From NCBI RefSeq assembly GCF_013390595.1, contig NZ_JACAWV010000023.1:1-64000 (forward strand): DNA of 64,000 nt, given 5' to 3'. Origin of the DNA: Rhizobium sp. RM (GTDB lineage: Bacteria > Pseudomonadota > Alphaproteobacteria > Rhizobiales > Rhizobiaceae). The position numbers and the translations under genes are program-made. The notes under the pieces are model-generated. The model made no database searches and was not told the origin of the DNA. It worked only from the letters and a program-made list of their open reading frames with translations. Shown piece by piece: positions 18,382-27,965 of this stretch (its first letter is position 1; each line of letters starts with the position of its first letter).

Positions 18382-19394
18382 CGAAGAGGCTTGCCCGCCT
18401 GAGCTTTGCGATGGCTCCAGAAAGAACCAGACACGTCCTGGCGCCGGCGACTGTCGAGCGGCTTGCCCGGTCGGTGGATATTCTTGGGCACGCCGCCGTT
18501 ACCGATTTCCACGATCCGAGATACCGGGCACAGCTTGAACAAACCGAAATCCTGCTGACCGGGTGGGGATGTCCGCAAATCGGTGAGCATGAATTGTCAC
18601 TGATGCCCAACCTCAAGATGATTTCGCACGCAGCCGGGACAGTCAAATATTTCCTGTCACCGGTCGTATTCAGACACGGCATTATCGTCTCGAGTGCCGC
18701 CGAGGCCAATGCACAGCCTGTTGCAGAGTTTTCACTTGCGATGATCCTGCTTGCCGGAAAACGTGTGTTCAGCTTCCGGCGGATTTATGCGGACGATCGG
18801 GGACGGGAAAACGTCGACAGGCTGCAGTCGGAGGCTATCGGTAATCTCGGGCTGACGGTTGGGATCATCGGCGCGTCACGCATCGGGCGGCGCGTTTTGA
18901 AGTTGCTTCAGCCGTTTGATTTCGACTGCATTCTTTTTGATCCCTTCCTCACAGACAAGGACGCAAACGCCCTTGGTGCACGTCTGGTCACGCTCGACGA
19001 GTTGATGGCGACAAGCGACGTAATCTCGCTGCACGCCCCATCTCTTCCGCAGACACGCCACATGATCGGCAAAGCCATGTTGTCCCTGATGAAGGACGGC
19101 GCAACGCTGATAAACACGGCACGCGGCGCACTGGTGGATGACGACGCATTGCTGAGCGAACTTCAGAAAGGCCGTATCGAGGCCGTGATCGACGTAACAG
19201 ACCCGGAGGTACCGCCGCGTTCGTCGCCCTTTTATAGCCTTCCGAATGTCTTCCTGACGCCCCATATTGCCGGCGCTGTCGGGCTTGAGCGGGCGCGCCT
19301 CGGCGAAATGGCGGTTGACGAGATCGAACGCTACTGTCGCGGAGAGGCGCTTGCGCAACAAATCCAGATCGAACATCTCGAGATGATTGCATGA
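18378..19394 (+). CDS. D-2-hydroxyacid dehydrogenase family protein
   Basis: A 338-residue NAD(P)-dependent dehydrogenase. The Rossmann loop reads GIIGASRIGRRVL. Catalytic landmarks are NTARGALVDDDAL (Arg), PEVPPRSSPFYSL and TPHIAGAV (His). It should interconvert a 2-hydroxy and a 2-keto acid, such as a sugar acid from the substrate of this operon. ATGA overlaps couple it to both neighbours. Confidence 0.85.
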   Translation: MTKRLARLSFAMAPERTRHVLAPATVERLARSVDILGHAAVTDFHDPRYRAQLEQTEILLTGWGCPQIGEHELSLMPNLKMISHAAGTVKYFLSPVVFRHGIIVSSAAEANAQPVAEFSLAMILLAGKRVFSFRRIYADDRGRENVDRLQSEAIGNLGLTVGIIGASRIGRRVLKLLQPFDFDCILFDPFLTDKDANALGARLVTLDELMATSDVISLHAPSLPQTRHMIGKAMLSLMKDGATLINTARGALVDDDALLSELQKGRIEAVIDVTDPEVPPRSSPFYSLPNVFLTPHIAGAVGLERARLGEMAVDEIERYCRGEALAQQIQIEHLEMIA

Positions 19395-20167
19395 GACCGT
19401 TCGAACCCGGCCTTTGCTCCGTTACCTTCCGCTCGATGGAGCCGCAAAAACTAATCGGCCTCGCAGCTGCAAACGGTCTTTCGGCGATTGAGTGGGGTGG
19501 CGACATCCATGTGCCTCCGGGCGACCTTGTCAAAGCGAGGGCGGTCGGCGCTCAGACGGCGGACGCAGGCCTTCGGGTATCGTCTTACGGTTCTTATCTT
19601 TTCGCGCCAGATTTCGAGTTTGCAGACGTCGACGCCGTACTCGACACGGCTGAGGCATTGAACACCCGTCACATTCGTGTCTGGGCGGGCAGCCGCAAAC
19701 GCCCTTCTGCCGACTATCGCCCGAATGAACGAGAGGCTGCGACAACGGCCCTCGCAAAGATCTCTGAGAGCGCCGCCAAACGTGGCATGACGATTGGCCT
19801 CGAATACCATCCGAATTCGCTGACGGATAATCTGGTATCGTCGCTGCAACTGGCAAACGATCTGCCGTTCGACAATCTCTTTTTCTACTGGCAGCCCGCT
19901 CCCGGATTGCCCCTTGAAGAGGCATTAAAGGAGATTGCGGCGCTCGGATCACGTGTTTGCCATCTCCATGTCTTCGCGTGGCTTGCCGACGCAAGCAGGC
20001 TTGCCCTTTGCGAACATGAAAACTACTGGCGCGCCTGCATCGAAGCGATGCCTCAAAGCACCTGGCAATCGGCGGCTTATACCATGCTCGAATTCGTGAA
20101 AGGCGACGATCTCGCTCAATTCGAGCAGGATGTCGCAACGCTCAAGGCAATTCTTGGGCGATCCTGA
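19391..20167 (+). CDS. sugar phosphate isomerase/epimerase family protein (xylose-isomerase-like TIM barrel)
   Basis: A 258-residue TIM-barrel protein. AIEWGGDIHV, RVWAGS, IGLEYHPNSLTD and CHLHVF mark barrel strands with the usual metal-binding Glu/His positions. It is the last gene of the LacI operon, followed by a hairpin. It likely isomerises or epimerises the sugar or sugar acid produced by the upstream enzymes. The exact substrate is unknown. Confidence 0.8.
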   Translation: MRPFEPGLCSVTFRSMEPQKLIGLAAANGLSAIEWGGDIHVPPGDLVKARAVGAQTADAGLRVSSYGSYLFAPDFEFADVDAVLDTAEALNTRHIRVWAGSRKRPSADYRPNEREAATTALAKISESAAKRGMTIGLEYHPNSLTDNLVSSLQLANDLPFDNLFFYWQPAPGLPLEEALKEIAALGSRVCHLHVFAWLADASRLALCEHENYWRACIEAMPQSTWQSAAYTMLEFVKGDDLAQFEQDVATLKAILGRS

Positions 20168-20205
20168 GAGCACCGTCAACGCGCCAGGGTCGAACGGAGC
20201 GAAGA

Positions 20206-20232
20206 CGCAACGCGGATCAACGCCGCGTTGCG
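20206..20232. terminator. bidirectional terminator-like hairpin
   Basis: CGCAACGCGG pairs with CCGCGTTGCG (10 bp, 7-base loop) between the converging isomerase and haem-binding-like genes. There is no clear T tract, so function as a terminator is only likely. Confidence 0.45.
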
Positions 20233-20246
20233 CGTAACGAAGGGTA

Positions 20247-20672
20247 TCAGGTCAGGCTGGCGAGGAAGCGATCGATACCGGCCTGCGCACACTGGCTATC
20301 CTGCGCGGGTGTACCGGAACTTAGCCCAATGCCGCCGACAACGTCGCCGTCCACAATCACGGGGAGACCACCGGCCACGACGAGAAGCCTTCCCCCAATT
20401 GCCGAATTGATGCCGTAAGCGGGCTGGCCGGGCTGACTTACCGTCCCGTAGCTTTCTGTCGATCTCTTAGCGCCGGCTGCGGTGTAGGCCTTGTCCTGCG
20501 CAATGATGCTGCTCGTAAGCTTGCCGCCATCCATGCGTTCGAATGCAATCAACTGACCGGATTCGTCGGTGACGGCAACGCACATCGGGACGCCGATCTC
20601 CTCGGCTTTTGCCACCGCACCCGCAATGAGGACGCGTGCATCCGCCAGACTAAGGCGCTTGATGGTCAGCAT
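20247..20672 (-). CDS. GlcG/HbpS family haem-binding-like protein
   Basis: A 141-residue protein fitting the DUF336 family: LADARVLIAGAVAKAEEIG, CVAVTDESGQLIAFERMDG, then GGLPVIVDGDVVGGIGLSSG. Family members include GlcG and the haem-binding HbpS. They often sit in carbon-catabolic clusters with unclear roles. It has no signal peptide and is single-gene, with AAGGAG before the ATG. Confidence 0.85.
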   Translation of the reverse strand: MLTIKRLSLADARVLIAGAVAKAEEIGVPMCVAVTDESGQLIAFERMDGGKLTSSIIAQDKAYTAAGAKRSTESYGTVSQPGQPAYGINSAIGGRLLVVAGGLPVIVDGDVVGGIGLSSGTPAQDSQCAQAGIDRFLASLT

Positions 20673-20857
20673 GAATTTCTCCTTGGTTCAAATGAAACGT
20701 CATTGGAGGGTTCAGGTTACAGGGACCGTCATGCCACGAATATTGGAGATAATGGAGATTGATTTGTTCAAATTCGGAAAGCATCAGCCGTCGCAGCGCT
20801 CTAATGTGGCGAGGCGTAGGCCATCGGTTTGCGACGCCGCGTCATGGTAACAGATCT

Positions 20858-21337
20858 TCATCTATCCACGTTCGGCTCCGACATCCGCGCTCTTGCGAGT
20901 GCGTCTGCCTGATCGTTGCCATCAAGGCCGGAATGCCCTTTGCACCACTCTATGACGATCTCAGGGTTCGAAAGGAGGAGCCTGTCCACCTCCTGCCATA
21001 GCTCTTTGTCGGGTATCGCCCGTTTGCGCACACGGCTGTTTGCGTTGATACGCTTCCATCCATTGCCTCGCCAGATAGAGCGCCAGCGTTGACATCCCTC
21101 GACAACATGACGGGAGTCCGTCCGAATGACAGCACCCGTTTTCTGAGCCTTGTCGTCCAGCCACGTTAGGGCTTTCAATACGGCCAGCACTTCGAAGCCA
21201 TTGTTGGCGATGCCGGTCTCCGCTCCACTGTCAGAGTGGATTTCCTGGCCGTTTCGATAAACGACGAACGCCCAACCGCCCGATAAGGTGGCAGGTTTGC
21301 AGGAACCGTCGGCAAAGATAACGAAAGGGTCGGTCAT
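20858..21337 (-). CDS. rnhA: ribonuclease HI
   Basis: A 159-residue RNase H fold with all catalytic acids in place: FADGSC (Asp), NNGFEVLAVLKAL (Glu), RTDSRHV (Asp) and HSGLDGNDQAD (His, Asp). It removes RNA from RNA:DNA hybrids. The sequence departs from the usual TNNRMEL form, suggesting an accessory copy. The start is uncertain: an ATG seven codons upstream is also in frame and neither has a good ribosome site. Confidence 0.85.
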   Translation of the reverse strand: MTDPFVIFADGSCKPATLSGGWAFVVYRNGQEIHSDSGAETGIANNGFEVLAVLKALTWLDDKAQKTGAVIRTDSRHVVEGCQRWRSIWRGNGWKRINANSRVRKRAIPDKELWQEVDRLLLSNPEIVIEWCKGHSGLDGNDQADALARARMSEPNVDR

Positions 21338-21542
21338 CGAGGACGTTTTAGCGCACATATCAAGCCGCGCAATCGTCTGCGATCATGAATGCGACAAACC
21401 TCGATCGGAAACCTCGCGCCCGCGACCGCGCAGAAGCAGCGCAAGGCAATTTCCCATCGGTGGCCGGCAAGGTCCAGCCACCGAAATCTTTGCCTCAAGA
21501 TCGTGAACGCTGCCATTCGTCAAAATGACGTGGCATTTGCGC

Positions 21543-22619
21543 TCAGATGCGCCGCCCATCTGCTCCGAACAGATGGGTCTGCGACAGATCAAAGGCAAAA
21601 GGTATCGTCTCGCCGATACGGATCTGCCTTTGGCCATCCAGGAGAACGGTTGCAGGCTGACCGTCCGGTGTGTTGGTGTAAATCACCGTAGAACCGCCAA
21701 GGTGTTCGACAAGCTGGATCGAAGCGTCACCGAGCGAAGCCGAATGCGACTGCGGGTTCACATGTTCCGGGCGCACGCCAAATGTCAGCGGCTCGTTCTC
21801 CTGTGCCATCACCGGTTTCTCGAGGGTGATACGCTGCCCGGCAACCTCGATCGTGCGATGTGAGCTGTCACCATTAGAAAGTCTGGCGGAGAGGAAGTTC
21901 ATCTTGGGCGACCCGATGAAGCCTGCGACGAACTTGTTGGCGGGGTTGTTGTAGAGATCGAGCGGCCGTCCAACCTGCATGATCTTGCCGTCACGCAACA
22001 CGACAATCTTGTCTGCCATTGTCATGGCCTCGACCTGATCGTGCGTGACGTAGATCATCGTGCTGCCGAGAGCCTGGTGAAGCTTGGCAATCTCGACACG
22101 CATCTGGACGCGCAGCTCGGCATCGAGGTTGGAGAGCGGTTCGTCGAACAGGAAGATCTTAGGCTCTCGCACGATCGCCCGGCCGATCGCCACACGCTGA
22201 CGCTGGCCGCCCGAGAGCGCCTTTGGTTTGCGCTGCAGAAGCGGCCCGATCTGCAGAATATCTGCGGCCTTGTTCACGCGCTCTTCGATTTCAGCCTTCT
22301 TGTAACCGGCCGTTTCGAGACCGAAGGCAAGGTTCTTGTAGACACTCATATGCGGATATAGCGCATAGGATTGGAACACCATCGCGATACCGCGCTTGGA
22401 GGCGGCGGTCTCGTTGACACGTGTCCCATCGATTTTGAGGTCCCCGCCAGAAATTTCCTCCAATCCGGCGATCATGCGCAGAAGCGTGGATTTGCCGCAT
22501 CCGGACGGTCCGACAAAGACAGTAAATTCGCCCGGTTCGATCTGCAGATCGATACCGTGTACGACAGTCAGTGCGCCGTAGCGCTTGACGATTTTCTCAA
22601 GAGTGATGCTGCTTGCCAT
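21543..22619 (-). CDS. sugar ABC transporter ATP-binding protein (UgpC/MsmK type)
   Basis: A 358-residue ATPase with Walker A GPSGCGKST (about 37-45), the Q-loop, signature LSGGQRQRVAIGRA and Walker B FLFDEPLSNLDA. It also has the C-terminal TOBE/OB extension typical of CUT1 sugar importers (TFGVRPEHV). It energises the two permeases encoded upstream in the same operon and is the last gene of that operon, 21 bases past the second Gfo dehydrogenase. Confidence 0.9.
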   Translation of the reverse strand: MASSITLEKIVKRYGALTVVHGIDLQIEPGEFTVFVGPSGCGKSTLLRMIAGLEEISGGDLKIDGTRVNETAASKRGIAMVFQSYALYPHMSVYKNLAFGLETAGYKKAEIEERVNKAADILQIGPLLQRKPKALSGGQRQRVAIGRAIVREPKIFLFDEPLSNLDAELRVQMRVEIAKLHQALGSTMIYVTHDQVEAMTMADKIVVLRDGKIMQVGRPLDLYNNPANKFVAGFIGSPKMNFLSARLSNGDSSHRTIEVAGQRITLEKPVMAQENEPLTFGVRPEHVNPQSHSASLGDASIQLVEHLGGSTVIYTNTPDGQPATVLLDGQRQIRIGETIPFAFDLSQTHLFGADGRRI

Positions 22620-22640
22620 GCTGTTCCTCCCGTCCCGCGT

Positions 22641-23708
22641 TCAAGGCCGCCAGGTGACGTATTTCGGATGGCCCTGGCCGATCGGCAAGGCAACATCACT
22701 ATTGGTATCGTTGGAATGATAGACCGCCGCCAGAAGCTCCAGCGAACGATGAGCGTCAGCGCTGGTGACCGGCGGTTTTTCGCCCGTTTCCAACGCCTGA
22801 TAAAAGGCCTCCATCTGCCCGTTGAAACGTCTGCCGACCGCGGGCATTTCTGAAAGCAGCGCATCGATCTTTTTCCCGACCTCTTCGTTGGCCGGAACGA
22901 TGCGCCATGGTCCATCGCCCGGCGAATAGGGCGAGTGATTGCTTTCAAACGTCACGTTCTCAAATGCGAGATGCAGACGGCTCTCCTCCTCCTGCGCCCC
23001 AAGCGTTGCAGTTGCCGAGACAACGGCACCGCTCTGCATGAGAAGGCTTGCAGAGACGCAATCTTCGACCTCGATCGCATTGACCCGTGTGGTCGTGCGC
23101 GCAAATACCCGCGAGACTGGCCCCATGAGATAGGTCAGCATGTCATGAAGGTGGATGGCGTGGGTCATCATCACGCCGCCCAGCTCGGTGGCCCAGCGGC
23201 CCCGCCACGGGTTGTCGTAATAGTCTGCGCCACGGTTCCAGAAGGTCTCGGCTGTTGCAACGTAAGCCTTGCCGGCCAGACCGCTTTCGACGATGCGGCG
23301 AACTTGCTGTACACCCTCTCCATAACGGTACTGGAAGATCGGCATCAGAACCCCGCTTGACTTTTCCTCTGCGGCCATCACCTCATCGACCTCGGCGAGT
23401 GAGCCGGTCAACGGTTTTTCGCAGACGACATTTTTTCCTGCTGCAAGAGCCTGCAGGATCAGTCGCGTATGCGTCGCCGGTGGCGTGCAGATATCGACGA
23501 TATCGACATCCTCCATCGCCATGATCTCGTCTGAGGAGAGCGTGCGGCGCGGCACGGAAAACTCATCTGCGACCGCGTTCAGGCGTTTTTCATCGAGATC
23601 GCATAGCGCAACCAGATCGAACTTGTCAGCGTGGGGTTGATACCCTTCGACAATATGCGACTTGCCGATGCCGCAGCCGATAACGGCAACCTTGTAACGT
23701 TTAGCCAC
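22641..23708 (-). CDS. Gfo/Idh/MocA family oxidoreductase
   Basis: A 355-residue NAD(P)-dependent sugar dehydrogenase. The Rossmann fingerprint VAVIGCGIGKSH is near the N-terminus, then CEKPLTG with the catalytic Lys, and an ATELGGVMMTHAIHLHD active-site helix. The start is GTG, overlapping the stop of the previous gene by 8 bases (GTGGCTAA). It should oxidise or reduce a ring carbon of the sugar imported by this operon. Confidence 0.85.
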   Translation of the reverse strand: MAKRYKVAVIGCGIGKSHIVEGYQPHADKFDLVALCDLDEKRLNAVADEFSVPRRTLSSDEIMAMEDVDIVDICTPPATHTRLILQALAAGKNVVCEKPLTGSLAEVDEVMAAEEKSSGVLMPIFQYRYGEGVQQVRRIVESGLAGKAYVATAETFWNRGADYYDNPWRGRWATELGGVMMTHAIHLHDMLTYLMGPVSRVFARTTTRVNAIEVEDCVSASLLMQSGAVVSATATLGAQEEESRLHLAFENVTFESNHSPYSPGDGPWRIVPANEEVGKKIDALLSEMPAVGRRFNGQMEAFYQALETGEKPPVTSADAHRSLELLAAVYHSNDTNSDVALPIGQGHPKYVTWRP

Positions 23709-24714
23709 GATAGGTTCCCTCCGCCATCTGCTGTGCCTTGAGTGCGACTTCCATGGCTGCAAAGCAGCGCGCCTGCGGCATCGCAGTCTCGGTGCGATTA
23801 CGGATATCATGGAGAAGCTGGCCGCCATAGGGCAACTCGACGTTCGAGCAATCGATGTGCTGAACGCCCTTCTTGTCGGTGAGGAAGAGGTGATTACCAC
23901 CATCTCGCCCGGCAACGTCGATGTTCTTGCGGATCTCTATTGCACCTTCCGTTCCCGTGATGAAGAGACGCCCGTCCCCCCAACTCGGCAAGCCCTCCGG
24001 CGTAAACCAGTCGACGCGAATAAAGCCGTCGGCATCGGCGGTCGACAAATGGATGTCCCCGCTGTCCTGCAAGCCTGGCCATTCCGGGTGAGCGCGGTTG
24101 GAAACGGTTGCTGACCGAATTTCGACGCTCTCGGCACCGGTGAAGAACAGGAACTGCTCGCACTGATGTGAGGCGATATCGACGAGAATGCCGCCATACC
24201 GTTCGCGTTTGAAGAACCATTCAGGCCGGGTTGGCGCACGCAGGCGGTGCGGACCGAAGCCTGCTGTCGAGACGACCTTTCCGATCGCTCCTGCGGCAAC
24301 GAGTTCGCCTGCCTTCACGGTGGCACGATTTTCGAAATGTTCTGAATAAAGGATCGAGAAAATACGCCCGGTTTCTGCCTGGACGCGCCGCACATTGGCA
24401 AGTTCGTCCATCGTGACCATACCAGGCTTGTCGACCATCACATCTTTGCCCGCCCGCATGGCCGCAATCGCAATCCCTGCCCTGTCACCTGGAATGGCAG
24501 AACTGATGATAAGGTCGATGCTGTCGTCATCCAGGAAACGGCGTGCGTCGTCGGTACGGGGACCGCCGGGGAATTTCTCGCCATAAGCCCGGGCCAGGTC
24601 GTCTTCCTCGGCATAAAAGCCGACAAATTCGGCACCCGCATTCAGAAGGCAGTTGGTCTGCCCGTAAATGTGGTCGTGATTGATGCCGATCGTCGCAAAT
24701 CTTACAGGTTTCAT
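23701..24714 (-). CDS. Gfo/Idh/MocA family oxidoreductase
   Basis: A 337-residue protein with an N-terminal fold reading FATIGINHDHIYGQ, where Rossmann Gly residues are partly replaced. It then has VDKPG (catalytic Lys), a YGGILVDIASHQCEQF helix and a C-terminal beta domain. It is a paralogue of its downstream neighbour, with which it is translationally coupled. It lies 18 bases after the permease gene. Two such enzymes in one transport operon suggest an oxidation/reduction pair on the same sugar. Confidence 0.85.
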   Translation of the reverse strand: MKPVRFATIGINHDHIYGQTNCLLNAGAEFVGFYAEEDDLARAYGEKFPGGPRTDDARRFLDDDSIDLIISSAIPGDRAGIAIAAMRAGKDVMVDKPGMVTMDELANVRRVQAETGRIFSILYSEHFENRATVKAGELVAAGAIGKVVSTAGFGPHRLRAPTRPEWFFKRERYGGILVDIASHQCEQFLFFTGAESVEIRSATVSNRAHPEWPGLQDSGDIHLSTADADGFIRVDWFTPEGLPSWGDGRLFITGTEGAIEIRKNIDVAGRDGGNHLFLTDKKGVQHIDCSNVELPYGGQLLHDIRNRTETAMPQARCFAAMEVALKAQQMAEGTYRG

Positions 24715-24732
24715 CGGAAATGCCCTGGCCTT

Positions 24733-25608
24733 TCAGCGTTTCATGCCGGTTGTCGCGATGCCTTCGATCAGCAACCGCTGGAAAAAGAGGAAAAACAGGA
24801 AGACCGGCACCAAAGAGAGATTGGACATGGCGAAAAGCGAGGTCCAGTCGGAGCTGCCGGTGGAGTCCACGAAGGATCGCAGACCAAGCTGAACGGTGTA
24901 GGTGTTAATGTCGTTCAGATAGATGAGCGGACCGAAGAAATCGTCCCAGGTCCAGATGAAAGAAAAGATGGCTGCCGTTGCAAGGACCGGCATCGACAAG
25001 GGCAACATGATCTTCCAGTAGATGCGGAACGGGCTGCAACCATCCATCACGGCAGCTTCGTCCAGTTCACGCGGAATGCCGCGGAAGAACTGCACCATCA
25101 GGAAGATGAAAAACGCATCCGTCGCCAGAAATTTCGGCACGATCAGCGGGAGCGATGTGTTCACCCATCCAAGCTCGAGGAACAGGATATATTGCGGGAT
25201 CAGCACTACATGATAGGGCAGCATCAGCGTGCCGAGCATGAGCGCAAACCAGAAATTTCTCCCTCCGAAGCGCAATCTCGCAAAGGCAAAGGCTGCAAGC
25301 GAGCAACCGACAACGTTGCCGATTGTCGCAAAGATCGCAATAAGGGCGGAGTTCCAGAAGAACTGGCCAAAACTGACCTGTAGCCCGGTCCAGCCGCGAA
25401 TATAGCCACCGATATCGACGGCCGAGGGAATAAGCGACGAGGTACCGAAGAGCTCGTCCTGGGGACGGAACGATCCTGAGATCATCCACAGGATCGGATA
25501 GAGCATCGCAAACGACACAATGATCAGGGTCGTGTGCAAGAGCACCGAACGCATCGGGGAACGTTGCGGGCCATCGCCTGGCCGGGGGGCGGTAACAGCA
25601 TCAGTCAT
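24733..25608 (-). CDS. carbohydrate ABC transporter permease (MalG type)
   Basis: A 291-residue inner-membrane protein with six predicted helices and the EAA loop ELDEAAVMDGCSPF that docks on the ATPase. The start MTDAVTAPRPG is chosen because its ATG overlaps the stop of the other permease by 8 bases (ATGACTGA). It forms the import channel with the MalF-type subunit. Confidence 0.9.
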   Translation of the reverse strand: MTDAVTAPRPGDGPQRSPMRSVLLHTTLIIVSFAMLYPILWMISGSFRPQDELFGTSSLIPSAVDIGGYIRGWTGLQVSFGQFFWNSALIAIFATIGNVVGCSLAAFAFARLRFGGRNFWFALMLGTLMLPYHVVLIPQYILFLELGWVNTSLPLIVPKFLATDAFFIFLMVQFFRGIPRELDEAAVMDGCSPFRIYWKIMLPLSMPVLATAAIFSFIWTWDDFFGPLIYLNDINTYTVQLGLRSFVDSTGSSDWTSLFAMSNLSLVPVFLFFLFFQRLLIEGIATTGMKR

Positions 25609-26554
25609 CGTAGTGCACCCAGTATTTCGCGCTGAGGAACGAGAAGGCCGTGAACAGCGAAATGATGATGACGAGGATCCAGGCAAGTGCCGAGGCATAC
25701 CCCATGCGGAAGAAACCGAAGGCTTCCTGATAAAGATAGAGCGTATAGAACAGTGTCGAGTTGATCGGCCCGCCCGTACCTTCCGAGATGATGAAGGCAG
25801 GCGTAAATGCCTTGAAAGCGTCGATCGTCTGGATCACGGCGTTGAAAAAGATCACCGGTGTCAGAAGCGGCAGTGTAATCCGGAAGAACTGTCTTACCTT
25901 GCTTGCACCGTCGATCTCGGCTGCTTCATACATATCTTGCGGCACTTGGCGCAGACCCGCCAGGAAGATGATCATTGGCGAGCCGAACTGCCAGACCGAC
26001 AGGATGACCAGCGTATAGATCGAATAGTCGGGGTTGGAAATCCAGCTCGGGCCTTCGTAACCGAATAGCTGCCAAAGAAGCATGTTGACGAGCCCGTCAG
26101 AGGCAAAGAGCTGGCGCCAGAGGACCGCGATCGCAACCGATGAACCGAGGAGCGATGGCAGATAGAAGATGGCCCGGTAGAGCGTCAGTCCCTTGATGCC
26201 ACGATTGAATGCGAGCGCCAAAAGAAGCGCGAAGATCAGCTTCAGCGGAACCGAAAGCAGGACATAGGTGAAGGTCACCTTCATCGCGGCTGCGAATTTC
26301 GGATCATCGGTGGCAATTCGGACGTAATTGGCTGCCCCAACCCAATCGGGCGATTGCAGCAGGTCGTAATTGGTGAACGACAGATAGAGCGAGGCCAGCG
26401 CCGGACCGAGAGTCAGGCCAAAGAACCCGATCAGCCAGGGCAGGAGAAACAGGTAGGCGTGAATGTTACGGTCGAAAATTCGACGCGCGCCTCCCCGTTT
26501 CGGGAGAGCCGCAGCGCGGCTCTCCTCTACGAGAGTTTCAGATCGAAAGGCCAT
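25601..26554 (-). CDS. carbohydrate ABC transporter permease (MalF type)
   Basis: A 317-residue inner-membrane protein with a positively charged N-terminus (PKRGGARRIFDRN), six helices (first LFLLPWLIGFFGLTLGP) and the EAA motif DMYEAAEIDGASKV. It pairs with the MalG-type subunit. It begins a few bases after the solute-receptor gene, so receptor and channel are co-transcribed. Confidence 0.9.
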   Translation of the reverse strand: MAFRSETLVEESRAAALPKRGGARRIFDRNIHAYLFLLPWLIGFFGLTLGPALASLYLSFTNYDLLQSPDWVGAANYVRIATDDPKFAAAMKVTFTYVLLSVPLKLIFALLLALAFNRGIKGLTLYRAIFYLPSLLGSSVAIAVLWRQLFASDGLVNMLLWQLFGYEGPSWISNPDYSIYTLVILSVWQFGSPMIIFLAGLRQVPQDMYEAAEIDGASKVRQFFRITLPLLTPVIFFNAVIQTIDAFKAFTPAFIISEGTGGPINSTLFYTLYLYQEAFGFFRMGYASALAWILVIIISLFTAFSFLSAKYWVHYDD

Positions 26555-26557
26555 ATA

Positions 26558-27847
26558 TCACTTCCGTTTGATAACGGTTTCGGATTCCTTGACGAGCTTG
26601 TCGCCACCCTGCTCCGGCGAAATCTTGCCGAAACCGACTTCTTCAGCCGTCCGTTTCAGGACGAAGGCAAATTCCCCTGCGCCTGGAGGAGGAGCTGGCG
26701 GCAGGTTGCCGACGCCAGGGGTAATTTCTGCGATGTACTCAACCATGCTCTTGCTGACGTCATCGAGTTTCGCTGTCAGCTGGTTGCGCATGGATTCGGA
26801 GGCTGGAACGCCACGCTCGACCCCAAGGATATCGATGCCCTCGGGTTCGGCGACGAGGAAATTGATGAAACCGATTGCCTGTTCGATGCCAGCGCTACCA
26901 TTGGCAACACTGATGAGCATCGACGGCTTCAGATAGTGACCCGACGGCGCATCTTTCGAAACCTTCGGATATGATGTCATGGCAAGCTTCGACTTGTTGA
27001 GTGCCTGGTATCCAACGAACTGGTTGGAGTGGGCGAACGCTGTGGCAGCCTTGCCGGTCGTCAGCGCATTGGTTTCAATGTTGAGCTGATCGAGCGCCTG
27101 GATATCGGCTGGAACACAAGCCTTGCTCTTGCGAAGATCCGCCCACATGGTGAACCACTTCGTCGCATCCGCTGTATCGAAGCCTATACCACCGTCTTCG
27201 GTGTAGAGAGCCTTGCCTCCCTGCCGCAGCCAGTTTTCAAAGCTCGGCTCGACACCACTGGCATCTGCGGTCGCATAATAATTGGGTTTCGGCTTCTTCT
27301 CGGCGAATTTTGCACCGTTTTCGGCAAACTCTTCCCATGTCTGACCGATCGTCGGCGGGGTAATGCCCGATTTTTCCCAGGCAACCTTGTCGAAGAAGAC
27401 GGCACTTGAGTTTACGCCAAGATTGACGCCGTAGAGTTTGCCGTCGACCCGACCGGAATCGATGTTCATCTTGCCGAAGTCGTCGATCTTCAGGCCCTTG
27501 CCGATATGGTCGTCAAGTGGCGCCAGCGCACCGCGCCGGGCGTATTCGAAGATGTAGCGATAGTCCATCTGGATAAGATCGGGCGCGTTTCGGCCTGCAA
27601 CCTGTGTTGCCAGGCGCGGCCAATAATCGCTCCATCCGGCAAACTCGCCAGCGATTTCGAGATCGGGCTTGACCTGCTTGTAGGCGGCGATTGCCTTGTT
27701 GGTACGATCGGCGCGTTCCTGCGATCCCCACCACAACATACGCAGGCGGGCGGCCTGCGCTGACGCGGAACCTCCCCCCAATGTTGCGAGTGAAAGGGCC
27801 GCAAGCCCGGCCGAAAGCACAGTACGCCTCTGAAGCATCACGGACAT
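26558..27847 (-). CDS. carbohydrate ABC transporter solute-binding protein
   Basis: A 429-residue family 1 receptor with a Tat-like leader (LQRRTVLSAGLAAL) and RMLWWGSQERADRTN at the mature N-terminus. It is the first gene of a six-gene transport and dehydrogenase operon; GGGAGGAG precedes the ATG. It lies opposite the TetR regulator with an operator-like palindrome between them. It is a paralogue of the orphan receptor at 14-15 kb, implying related ligands. Confidence 0.9.
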   Translation of the reverse strand: MSVMLQRRTVLSAGLAALSLATLGGGSASAQAARLRMLWWGSQERADRTNKAIAAYKQVKPDLEIAGEFAGWSDYWPRLATQVAGRNAPDLIQMDYRYIFEYARRGALAPLDDHIGKGLKIDDFGKMNIDSGRVDGKLYGVNLGVNSSAVFFDKVAWEKSGITPPTIGQTWEEFAENGAKFAEKKPKPNYYATADASGVEPSFENWLRQGGKALYTEDGGIGFDTADATKWFTMWADLRKSKACVPADIQALDQLNIETNALTTGKAATAFAHSNQFVGYQALNKSKLAMTSYPKVSKDAPSGHYLKPSMLISVANGSAGIEQAIGFINFLVAEPEGIDILGVERGVPASESMRNQLTAKLDDVSKSMVEYIAEITPGVGNLPPAPPPGAGEFAFVLKRTAEEVGFGKISPEQGGDKLVKESETVIKRK

Positions 27848-27909
27848 TGGCAACTCCTCCCTATTGACTGCCAAATTAATGATGAGAGCAAACGACACTT
27901 GCCGTTTTA

Positions 27910-27925
27910 TAACTAATTGGTTACA
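27910..27925. promoter_or_regulatory. candidate TetR operator, site 1
   Basis: TAACTAATTGGTTACA is a near-palindrome between the transport operon and the tetR gene. A 14-of-16 copy precedes the catabolic operon downstream, so the adjacent TetR protein is the likely binder. Confidence 0.65.
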
Positions 27926-27965
27926 TGGGAACACCGATCGTTAGCATTGTCAAGCGGGTGCTGAA

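Noticed and set aside
24670-25383. A long plus-strand open frame of 237 codons
   Set aside because: It runs antisense to the MalG-type permease, has no domain and is rich in Arg/His/Gln from GC-biased codons; a typical shadow of a real gene.
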